From NCBI RefSeq assembly GCF_036345915.1, contig NZ_CP107785.1, positions 8,680,001-8,744,000 of the forward strand: a stretch of DNA of 64,000 nt, given 5' to 3'. The notes beneath the pieces are model-generated. The model saw only the letters and a program-made list of their open reading frames with translations, was not told where the DNA came from and did not search any database. Origin of the DNA: Nocardia sp. NBC_00565 (GTDB lineage: Bacteria; Actinomycetota; Actinomycetes; Mycobacteriales; Mycobacteriaceae). A program made the position numbers and the translations under genes. This document shows, one piece after another, positions 43,209 to 51,193 of the stretch (positions are counted from its first letter, which is position 1; every line of letters starts with the position of its first letter).

Positions 43209-44804
43209 ATGCTCGATGGATTTGTTCCCTGGCCCGAGGAGTTCGCCTCCCGGTACCGCGAGCTCGGATACTGGCGCGGAGAGTCGCTCGCCGCCACACT
43301 TCGCCGATACGGCGCGACGTACGGCGATGCCGTCGCCGTGGTGGATTCCGTTCGCAGCTGGACATATTCGGAGCTGGATGCCGAGGTGGACCGCTACGCG
43401 GCCGGCCTGCACACGCTGGGCATCCGGGCGCGGGATCGGGTCGTGGTCCAGCTACCCAACCGAGTCGAATACGTGGTCGTCATGTACGCGCTGCTGCGCG
43501 TCGGCGCGATCCCGGTGTTCGCGTTGCCCGCGCATCGGGCCGCCGAGATCACGCATTTCGTCGAAAGCACCGACGCGGTCGCCTATGTGACGGCCGACTT
43601 CATCGATGGTTTCGACCATCGCGAACTCGCCCGTACGGTCGCCGAGCGGACCGAGCAGTTGCGGCACGTGATCGTCCTCGGCGATGCCGCCGAGTTCGTG
43701 CCGTTGGAAACGTTGCGCCAGCAGCCGATCCAGCATCCCGAACCCGACCCGGCCGACGTCGCGATCCTGCTGCTCTCGGGTGGTACCACGGGGCTGCCGA
43801 AGTTCGTCGCGCGTACTCACGACGACTGGGCCTACAGCGGACGCGCCGTCGCCGACTCGTGCTCATACGACACCACGACCCGCCATATGGTCTGCCTGCC
43901 GCTCGGCCACAACTGGACTCTCACGCACGGGCTACTCGCCACCTTCCACGCCGGCGGCACGTTGATCCTCGCCGAAAGTCCGGATCCGGGAATCACTTTC
44001 GACCTGATCGAACGCCACGGTGTCACCGACACCGGATTGGTGCCCGGCGTCGCCCTGGTGTGGGTCGAACTCGCCGCCGACGCCGCCGCCGACCTGTCGA
44101 GCCTGCGCCGCGTCGTCATCGGTGGCTCGAAACTTCCCCTCGAACTCGCCCGCCGCGTCGAGCCCGCGCTGGGATGTCAACTGCACCAGGCATTCGGAAT
44201 GGCAGAGGGCCTGTGTGGATTCCAGGATTCCGGCGATGATCTCGAGACGCGCACGATTGCCCAGGGCAGGCCGGTCTCGCCGGACGACGAGTTGCTGGTC
44301 GTGGACCAGAGCGGGAGCACGGTTCCTGAAGGGGACATCGGTGAACTGCTGACCCGGGGGCCCTACACGATCCGCGGCTACTTCCGCGGCGGCGCCCACA
44401 ACCGAACCTCCTTCACCGACAACGGTTTCTATCGAACCGGCGATCTGATCCGCCTGCTCCCGAATGGACAGGTCGTATTCGAGGGCCGGGTCAAGGACCA
44501 GATCAACCGCGGCGGGGAGAAGATCGCGGCAGAGGAGGTCGAGAATCATCTGCTCGCCCACCCGGCGGTGCGCGATGTCGCGCTGATCGGTGTTCCGGAC
44601 GAAGTGCTCGGCGAGCGCAGTTGCGCGGTTGTGGTGCCGCACGACGCCGCACCCGCGCAACCGGAGATCGCCCGATTCCTCACCGAGCGCGGGGTAGCCG
44701 CGTACAAGATCCCGGACCTGATCCGCGTCGCGGATACGCTGCCGCGCACCGCCATCGGCAAGGTCGACAAGAAGAAGCTACGCCAGGCGGAGGTGGCACG
44801 GTGA
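43209..44804 (+). CDS. aryl-acid AMP ligase starting the siderophore (MbtA/DhbE family)
   Basis: 531 residues of the stand-alone aryl adenylating enzymes (DhbE, EntE, MbtA). The P-loop-like LLSGGTTGLPK is near 186, and the C-terminal hinge and lysine region (GRVKDQINRGGEKIA, RTAIGKVDKK) is intact. The pocket is atypical: HNWTLTHG (234-241) replaces the usual HNYPLSSPG, keeping Asn235 but putting His at 240, and GMAEGLCGFQ replaces GMAEGLVNYT. The family activates salicylate or 2,3-dihydroxybenzoate; here a different aryl acid is possible. ATG 43209 follows AGGTGAGGTAGGG, 42 bp after tandem iron boxes. Its stop overlaps the next GTG. Confidence 0.88.
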   Translation: MLDGFVPWPEEFASRYRELGYWRGESLAATLRRYGATYGDAVAVVDSVRSWTYSELDAEVDRYAAGLHTLGIRARDRVVVQLPNRVEYVVVMYALLRVGAIPVFALPAHRAAEITHFVESTDAVAYVTADFIDGFDHRELARTVAERTEQLRHVIVLGDAAEFVPLETLRQQPIQHPEPDPADVAILLLSGGTTGLPKFVARTHDDWAYSGRAVADSCSYDTTTRHMVCLPLGHNWTLTHGLLATFHAGGTLILAESPDPGITFDLIERHGVTDTGLVPGVALVWVELAADAAADLSSLRRVVIGGSKLPLELARRVEPALGCQLHQAFGMAEGLCGFQDSGDDLETRTIAQGRPVSPDDELLVVDQSGSTVPEGDIGELLTRGPYTIRGYFRGGAHNRTSFTDNGFYRTGDLIRLLPNGQVVFEGRVKDQINRGGEKIAAEEVENHLLAHPAVRDVALIGVPDEVLGERSCAVVVPHDAAPAQPEIARFLTERGVAAYKIPDLIRVADTLPRTAIGKVDKKKLRQAEVAR

Positions 44805-47800
44805 CAACCGGATTTCCCGAGGTCCGGCCCGCGCCTGAGGACCGGTACCGGCCGTTCGCGCTGACCGATACGCAACTGGCATACGTGCTCGGGCGCGATG
44901 ACGCGTTCCGATTCAGCGGTGTCGCGGCCCACGGATACTACGAATACGAAGGCGCCATCGATATCGATCGGTTCGCGGCGGCCTGGCGCTCGCTGATCGA
45001 TCGGCACGAGGCGCTGCGCCTGGTCATCGATATCGATCGACGCGAACAGCGGGTACTGGAATCGGTTCCGCCGTTCCAGCCGGTAATACACGATCTGCGG
45101 GGGCTCACCGCGAGCGCTCGTACCGCCCGGCTCGCGGAGTTGCGCGACACCTACTCGCATCTGGTGCCGGAACCCGGGACCTGGCCGCTGTTCCACGTCG
45201 CGGTGAGTCGGCTCGACGATGAGGTCAGCCGTATCCACATCGGCTTCGACGGACTGTGTTTCGACTATCTCAGCTGGCGACTGCTGCTGGCGGAGCTGAG
45301 TCTGCGCTACCGGGATCCGGCAGCCGAACTTCCCGAACTGTCGCTGACCTTCCGCGACTATGTGCGTGCCCTCGCCGAACTAGAGCACTCCGAAATCTAT
45401 CGCCGGGCCCAGCGGTACTGGATCGACCGGGTGCCGAGCTTCCCCGCAGCGCCGCGGTTGCCCGCGAATCGCTCTACCGAGAATTCGACGACCCGCTTCA
45501 CCCGCCGCGAGGCCGGTCTGCCGCCCGCGCAGTGGCGGCAGCTGACCAAATACGCACGGGCACACGGGCTCACGACCTCGGCCTTGATGATGGCCGCGTT
45601 CGCCGAGGTCTTGGCGGTGTGGTCGGGCGAGCGCAGCTTCGCGCTGAATATCCCCAGCATGAACCGGATTCCGCTGCACGAGCAGGTCGAGTCGGTGGTG
45701 GGGGAGTTCGCATCGATTTCGGCGCTCGCGGTGGACCACGACAGCGCCGCGACCTTCGCGGCGCGGGCGAAACGGATTCAGGCGACCCTGTGGGACGACC
45801 TCGAGCACAGCCACTACAGCGGTCTGCGCTTCATGCGTGAGCTCACCCGTCACGACGGCATCGCCGATCGCGCGCAGCTGCCGATCGTGCTCACCAGCAC
45901 CCTGGGGTGGTCCGACGGTGCGCGGACTCCGTTCGACGGTCAGGTCCGCGAGGTGTACGCGCTGTCACAGACCCCGCAGGTCAGCCTCGACGTACAGATC
46001 CATGAAGCCGACGGTGAGCTGTACTACAACTGGGACACAGTCGATTCGGCGTTCGCGCCCGGCGTGATCGATGCCATGTTCACCGCGTTCCGCGAGTTAC
46101 TCGAACGCCTCGCGGAATCCACCGAACTGTGGCAGCAGACCGACCTGTCGCTGGTGCCGCTCGCGGCCGCCGAACTGACCGGACGACCGGTCGATACGGC
46201 GGCGGCCCTGGTGCCGGAGCTGTTCATCGAGCGTGCGCGCCGTCAGGCCGAACATCCGGCACTGATCGACGGTTCGGTGACGATCAGCTACGGCGCCCTG
46301 CTCGAACAGGCCGGTCGCATCGCGAACCGATTGCGCGAGACCTCCGGCGCCGCCACCGGTCAGCCGATCGTCGCCATCCTGCTGGACAAGGGCTGGCGCC
46401 AGTTCGCCGCGGTGTACGGCGTGCTGCTGTCGGGTGCGGCATATCTGCCGATCGACACCGCCCTTCCGCCGCAACGTATCCGCGGCATTCTCCAGCGCTC
46501 GGGTGCGATCGCCGCGTTGACCGGTGCCGCGACGCCCGCCGCGGTGCGGGCGGTGGCCGAGGATCTGCCGCAGCTCGCACTGGTCGATATCGACGGCGCG
46601 GCGGTGCGGGCGTCGAGTCCGCTCGTGCCCGAGGTCGCGATCGATCGGCATGATCTCGCCTACGTGCTGTACACCTCGGGATCCACCGGGGAGCCGAAGG
46701 GTGTGATGATCGAGCACGGCGGCGTGGCGAACTGCGTCGTCGATACGATGACCAGCTTCGAGATCGGCTCGGCGGACCGATCTCTCGCGGTGTCGGCACT
46801 GCACCACGACATGTCCGGATTCGACGTATTCGTCGCGCTGTGTGCCGGGGCGACGATCGTCGTGCCCGCCGCCGACCGGCAGCGCGATCCGCGGCACTGG
46901 CGCAGCCTCGCCGCCGAACATGCGGTGTCGGTGTGGTGTTCGGTGCCCGCCATGCTGGAAATGCTGCATGCCGAAGGCGGAACGCCACTCACCTCATTGA
47001 GGTTGGCCATGGTCGGCGGCGATTGGGTCGTCCCCGCGCTGGTGGACCAGCTGCGCGAACATTGCCCGAATGCGCGCCTGGTCGGCATCGGCGGCCCGAC
47101 CGAGACCACGCTGTGGAACATCTGGTACGTGGTCGGCGATGTCGATCCCACCTGGCGCTCGATTCCGTATGGGCGGCCGATCGCGAACACCCGCTACCTC
47201 CTGCTCGACCAGGCGATGCGCCCCGTGCCTGCGGGTGTCGTCGGTGAAATCTATTGCGGTGGGCCGGGAATCGCGCGCGGATATCTCGATGATCCGGTGC
47301 GCACCGGGCAATCCTTCGTCACGTTGCCGGAAACCGGTGAAAGACTGTACCGCACAGGCGATTTCGGCCGTTTGCTGCCGAGCGGCGATATCGAGTTCGC
47401 CGGTCGAAGGGACCGGCAGGTCAAGATCCGCGGCCACCGCATCGAACTCGGCGATGTCGAGGCCGCGCTGGCGTCGCTGCCCCAGGTCGACGCCGCGGTG
47501 GTGACGCCGGTGCCGACCGCGGACGGCCGCGGTTCGCGGGCGCTGGTCGCGCACGTCGTGGCGCACAACGGAGCCGACGTCGAGGAACTCGACCGCGATA
47601 TCGCGGCGGCGTTGCCCGCGCATATGGCCCCCGGCACGGTGCGGCTGATCGAGTCGCTACCGCTGACCCCGAACGGGAAGGTCGACCATCGCGCGTTGGT
47701 CGCGGCGGCGGCCGAGGCCGCCGGTCGGGCCGAGCGGCGAGTGCAGCCGACGACGCCGCTGGAAGCCGTGCTCGGGCAGGTGTGGCGCGACGTCCTGCAG

Positions 47801-48097
47801 GTTCCCGAGGTCGGTGTCGAGGACAACTTCTATGCGCTCGGCGGCGATTCCGTTGTCGCGGTGGATGTCACCCGCGAGCTGCGTGAGGTATTGGCCGATC
47901 CGACCATCGAGCTGCATTTGCTGCTCGGCGCGCCGACGCTCGGCGAACTCGCGCGCGGCCTGCTGGCCCGCGAGCAATCGCCGGGGCGATTGGACGAGAT
48001 CGCCCGGATGTACCTGGAGATTCTCGAACTCGGCGACGAACAGGTCGAGTCCGAGCTCACCGGTAATGCGGACCGGACTGTTGCGGAAGGGAACTGA
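44801..48097 (+). CDS. NRPS, heterocyclisation-A-PCP (MbtB-like, without ArCP or TE)
   Basis: 1098 residues. The cyclisation domain shows DGLCFD (D150 and D155 of the DxxxxD motif). The adenylation domain has YTSGSTGEPKG near 623 and a PCP serine at 1017 (LGGDSV). The inferred pocket residues D-M-F-C-A-V-I-L-W do not match a standard code; tryptophan in the last position is seen in cysteine codes, but serine or threonine cannot be excluded. It condenses the aryl group with the amino acid and closes a thiazoline or oxazoline. The N-terminal aryl carrier and C-terminal thioesterase of MbtB are absent; the carrier is a separate gene just downstream. GTG 44801 overlaps the ligase stop. Confidence 0.9.
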   Translation: MTTGFPEVRPAPEDRYRPFALTDTQLAYVLGRDDAFRFSGVAAHGYYEYEGAIDIDRFAAAWRSLIDRHEALRLVIDIDRREQRVLESVPPFQPVIHDLRGLTASARTARLAELRDTYSHLVPEPGTWPLFHVAVSRLDDEVSRIHIGFDGLCFDYLSWRLLLAELSLRYRDPAAELPELSLTFRDYVRALAELEHSEIYRRAQRYWIDRVPSFPAAPRLPANRSTENSTTRFTRREAGLPPAQWRQLTKYARAHGLTTSALMMAAFAEVLAVWSGERSFALNIPSMNRIPLHEQVESVVGEFASISALAVDHDSAATFAARAKRIQATLWDDLEHSHYSGLRFMRELTRHDGIADRAQLPIVLTSTLGWSDGARTPFDGQVREVYALSQTPQVSLDVQIHEADGELYYNWDTVDSAFAPGVIDAMFTAFRELLERLAESTELWQQTDLSLVPLAAAELTGRPVDTAAALVPELFIERARRQAEHPALIDGSVTISYGALLEQAGRIANRLRETSGAATGQPIVAILLDKGWRQFAAVYGVLLSGAAYLPIDTALPPQRIRGILQRSGAIAALTGAATPAAVRAVAEDLPQLALVDIDGAAVRASSPLVPEVAIDRHDLAYVLYTSGSTGEPKGVMIEHGGVANCVVDTMTSFEIGSADRSLAVSALHHDMSGFDVFVALCAGATIVVPAADRQRDPRHWRSLAAEHAVSVWCSVPAMLEMLHAEGGTPLTSLRLAMVGGDWVVPALVDQLREHCPNARLVGIGGPTETTLWNIWYVVGDVDPTWRSIPYGRPIANTRYLLLDQAMRPVPAGVVGEIYCGGPGIARGYLDDPVRTGQSFVTLPETGERLYRTGDFGRLLPSGDIEFAGRRDRQVKIRGHRIELGDVEAALASLPQVDAAVVTPVPTADGRGSRALVAHVVAHNGADVEELDRDIAAALPAHMAPGTVRLIESLPLTPNGKVDHRALVAAAAEAAGRAERRVQPTTPLEAVLGQVWRDVLQVPEVGVEDNFYALGGDSVVAVDVTRELREVLADPTIELHLLLGAPTLGELARGLLAREQSPGRLDEIARMYLEILELGDEQVESELTGNADRTVAEGN

Positions 48098-48098
48098 C

Positions 48099-48368
48099 AT
48101 GTACGAGACACAATCCGAAACCGAGGCCGCGCCCGGCTGGACGATCGACGACGTGCGTGGTGCCGCCGCGAAAGCGCTCGGTCACGCCACCTGGGGCCTG
48201 CCCGACGACGCCGATCTGTTCGAGCACGGCCTGGATTCACTGCGGATGATGCGGCTGGCCGGCGCCCTGCGCGCCGGGGGATACGACCTGCCGCTGCGGG
48301 TGCTGGCCGAAACGCCAACCGTCGCAGCCTGGTTCGAGATCATCAGCGAGTCGGGTGAGCAGCGGTGA
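48099..48368 (+). CDS. free-standing aryl carrier protein
   Basis: 89 residues of acyl/peptidyl carrier fold. FEHGLDSLRMMRL carries the phosphopantetheine serine. It has the length and motif of the ArCP domain usually fused to EntB or MbtB, and the ligase has no other cognate carrier in the locus, so it probably receives the aryl-AMP product. ATG 48099 comes after AGGGAAC one base past the NRPS stop. It overlaps the methyltransferase GTG by 4 bp. Confidence 0.88.
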   Translation: MYETQSETEAAPGWTIDDVRGAAAKALGHATWGLPDDADLFEHGLDSLRMMRLAGALRAGGYDLPLRVLAETPTVAAWFEIISESGEQR

Positions 48369-49387
48369 CATCGATCGACGAACCCAATGTCACGGCCGGT
48401 CAGTCCGAGTTACTACGGCTGCTCATCGGCGGATGGGTGAGCAGCAGTATCGGTGCGGCCGTCGATCTGGGCATTGCCGATCTGCTGCGCGCGGGGCCGA
48501 TGGACGTCGATGCGATCGCGGCGGCCGCCGGGGTCGCACCGGAATCGCTGACTCGCCTGTTGCGGATGCTGCGCGCTCTCGGCATCATCACGCGCGACGA
48601 CGCGGATCGATATGCGTTGAGCGAGGTCGGTGCGCTGCTGCGCGCCGACCATCCGCAGTCCATGCGCAACCTGGTCCGCCTGTACCAGGAGCAGTATTTC
48701 GCCGATGCCTGGAACGAGCTGGTGCCCGCGCTGCGCGTGGGCGAGCAGCCGTTCACCAAAGCGCACGGCGAGTCCGTATTCGATTATCTGGGTAGCCGAC
48801 CGGACGCGCTCGCGGTCTACGGCTCCGGGATCGCGGTCGGCAGCATGTTCGTCGCCGATCTGCCCACGGTGTACGACTTCAGCGGGAAGTGCGTCGTGGA
48901 TGTCGGCGGGGGCGACGGGACTCTGCTGGATGTCATTCTGTCGGCGGTGCCCGATGCGACCGGTAGGTTGATCGAGCGACCGGCCGCGGTCGCGGCGGCG
49001 GCGGATCGGTTGCGGGGATTCATAGCCCAGCAACGTTGCGAGGTGCTGGCCGGTGACTTCTTCGATGTGCTGCCCGCGGGCGGCGATGTCGCAGTGCTGT
49101 GTCGAATCCTGCACAACTGGGACGACGACCGGGCGCGCACGATCCTGGCGAACTGCCGGGCCGCGATGCGTCCTGGCTCGACGCTGCTGATCGTCGAGCG
49201 GGTCGTATCCGATCTGCGGCCCACTCCGGTCGCCACCGCGTTCGACATGCATATGTTCGTGATGACCAGTGGCCGGGAACGAACCGATGAAGAGTATCGG
49301 ACGTTGTTGGCGGCCAGCGGATTCGAGCTCGTTTCGATCAAGGGCCTGCCCTTGGAGATGAGTTTGGTCGAAGCTCATGCGCGCTGA
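48365..49387 (+). CDS. family 2 O-methyltransferase
   Basis: 340 residues. The N-terminal winged-helix dimerisation domain (LLRLLIGGWVSSSIGAAVDL onward) and SAM-binding VDVGGGDGTLL (~178) are typical of plant-type small-molecule O-methyltransferases. The general base is His250 in LHNWDDD. These enzymes methylate phenols and related hydroxyls, including naphthols and quinones. It lies between the aryl carrier protein and menD, overlapping both, so its substrate is probably part of the aryl cap. Methylating the iron-binding phenol would destroy chelation, so another hydroxyl is expected. Confidence 0.87.
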   Translation: MTSIDEPNVTAGQSELLRLLIGGWVSSSIGAAVDLGIADLLRAGPMDVDAIAAAAGVAPESLTRLLRMLRALGIITRDDADRYALSEVGALLRADHPQSMRNLVRLYQEQYFADAWNELVPALRVGEQPFTKAHGESVFDYLGSRPDALAVYGSGIAVGSMFVADLPTVYDFSGKCVVDVGGGDGTLLDVILSAVPDATGRLIERPAAVAAAADRLRGFIAQQRCEVLAGDFFDVLPAGGDVAVLCRILHNWDDDRARTILANCRAAMRPGSTLLIVERVVSDLRPTPVATAFDMHMFVMTSGRERTDEEYRTLLAASGFELVSIKGLPLEMSLVEAHAR

Positions 49388-51092
49388 TCGGGTCGAGGTC
49401 GCCGAGCCCAGTGCGGCGCAGATACAAGCCGGTGTCATCGTCGACGAACTCATCAGGTGCGGTGTCCGCGAGGTGGTGCTCTGCCCGGGATCTCGAAACG
49501 CCCCACTGGCTTTCGCGCTGCATCGGGCCGACGCCGATCGGCGCCTGCGGCTGCATGTGCGGATCGATGAGCGCAGTGCGGCCTACCTCGCGCTCGGGCT
49601 GGCCGCGGGCAGTCGCACCGTCGTCCCGGTGGTGACCACCTCCGGTACGGCGGTCGCCAACCTGCTCCCGGGTGTCCTCGAGGCGAGCTACGCGGGCGTC
49701 CCGCTCATGGTGATCAGCGCGAACAGGCCGGGGGAGCTACAGGGCACCGGAGCGAGCCAAACCATCGTCCAGCCCGACATATTCGGTCCCGCGGTCCGTG
49801 CCACGACGGTGCTGGCCCAGGCGGACCACCGATATCCACCCGGCGGCGACCGGCTGCCGCGGCACAACGCGCGGTGGCGGGCGAGTATCGCCAGGCTGAC
49901 CGCCACCGGCCTCGGCCTGCGCGACGGCAATCCCGGACCGGTGCATCTGGACGTTCCGTTCGCCGATCCGCTGGTCGGATCGGGTGCCTGCGAGCCGCCG
50001 CCCGGTCGACGCGGCGGTGGTCCGTGGACGGTCGTCGAGCCGACCACCATCGACGCGCCGGTGCACGTCGATCTCAGCCTGGACACCCTCGTCGTGGCGG
50101 GACACGGTGCGCCGACACTGCCCGAGCTGGCCGGTGTTCCCACGGTCGCCGAACCGTCGGCCCCACCGCCGGAGTGTGCGGTGCACCCGCTCGTACTGCG
50201 TGAGCTGCATCCCGAGCAGGTGGTCGTGGTCGGGCGGCCGACGCTGCACCGGTCCGTCACGCAACTGCTCGCGTCACCATCGGTCCGGGTCATCGTGGTG
50301 ACCCCGGACCGGTCGTGGACCGACGTGGCGGGCACGGCACACGCGGTCGGGCGCACCATACGGGCGACCGGGACACCGCACCGGGTGTGGGTCGATGTCT
50401 GTCGCGCGGCCAGCAGCGTCGCGCGGTCCAGGGTGCACCGCGCGCTCGACGAGACCGACCAGGTGACCGGAATGCACGTGGCCAGGGCCGTCACCCGGGC
50501 GCTCGGTGCCGCGGACACCTTCGTCATCGGCTCGTCCAACCCGGTGCGCGATGTGGCGATGACGTGGCAACGTCGCGCGGGCGTTCGAGTTGTGTCGAAT
50601 CGAGGAGTCGCCGGGATCGACGGGCTGGTGTCGCTGTCGATGGGTGTGGCGCTCGCAGGCGGGCGCCGCACGGTCGCGCTGCTCGGTGATCTCACCTTCG
50701 CGCACGACAGCGGCGGTCTGCTGGTCGGTCCGTCGGAACCCGTTCCGCGCGACCTGTCGATCGTGGTCGCCAACGACAACGGCGGCGGGATCTTCGGTGT
50801 GCTCGAACAGGGGGCACCGGAGCATGCCGATGTCTTCGAGCGAGTGTTCGGCACACCGCACGGAACGGATATCGCCATGCTGTGTGCCGCGCACGGTGTT
50901 CCGCACGTCGCCGCGGATATCGCCGAATTGGGCGAGGTACTCGGCGCCGGCGCTCGAGCCGTTGGTGGACTGCGCGTCGTCGAGGTGCGAACGGTACGGG
51001 ACGGATTGCGCGGGCTGCACGCCGATATCCGATCGGGCATCGAGCTCGACCTCTTCGGTGACTCGATGGCTGTCGTAGCCGACAAACAGTGA
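49377..51092 (+). CDS. menD: MenD, SEPHCHC synthase
   Basis: 571 residues, full length. The thiamine diphosphate site is complete: GDLTFAHDSGG (~437) and NDNGGGIF (~467). The N-terminal block LCPGSRNAPLAFAL and RIDERSAAYLALGLA is diagnostic of MenD. The enzyme joins isochorismate and 2-oxoglutarate as the first committed step of menaquinone synthesis. No other men gene is near, and its ATG overlaps the O-methyltransferase by 11 bp inside an iron-regulated operon. It may be a second copy supplying an aromatic precursor, or the only menD moved here. It ends 22 bp before another iron box. Confidence 0.93.
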   Translation: MRADRVEVAEPSAAQIQAGVIVDELIRCGVREVVLCPGSRNAPLAFALHRADADRRLRLHVRIDERSAAYLALGLAAGSRTVVPVVTTSGTAVANLLPGVLEASYAGVPLMVISANRPGELQGTGASQTIVQPDIFGPAVRATTVLAQADHRYPPGGDRLPRHNARWRASIARLTATGLGLRDGNPGPVHLDVPFADPLVGSGACEPPPGRRGGGPWTVVEPTTIDAPVHVDLSLDTLVVAGHGAPTLPELAGVPTVAEPSAPPPECAVHPLVLRELHPEQVVVVGRPTLHRSVTQLLASPSVRVIVVTPDRSWTDVAGTAHAVGRTIRATGTPHRVWVDVCRAASSVARSRVHRALDETDQVTGMHVARAVTRALGAADTFVIGSSNPVRDVAMTWQRRAGVRVVSNRGVAGIDGLVSLSMGVALAGGRRTVALLGDLTFAHDSGGLLVGPSEPVPRDLSIVVANDNGGGIFGVLEQGAPEHADVFERVFGTPHGTDIAMLCAAHGVPHVAADIAELGEVLGAGARAVGGLRVVEVRTVRDGLRGLHADIRSGIELDLFGDSMAVVADKQ

Positions 51093-51114
51093 CGGCCGAA
51101 TAACCAGTCACATA

Positions 51115-51133
51115 TTAGGCTAGGCTACGCTAA
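51115..51133 (+). promoter_or_regulatory. IdeR-like iron box upstream of the large NRPS operon
   Basis: TTAGGCTAGGCTACGCTAA matches the IdeR consensus at 16 of 19 positions, the best in the window. Confidence 0.82.
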
Positions 51134-51193
51134 TTTTTGGAAGGCTCGGTCGAGCAGACCAGTCTGTGGACCGATCAGCTGAGGAGCATGCAG

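Noticed and set aside
43209..51092. Missing salicylate synthase, MbtH-like protein and phosphopantetheinyl transferase
   Set aside because: All frames between 24 and 64 kb were read for these families and none was seen. They are assumed to lie elsewhere, so no finding of loss is claimed.
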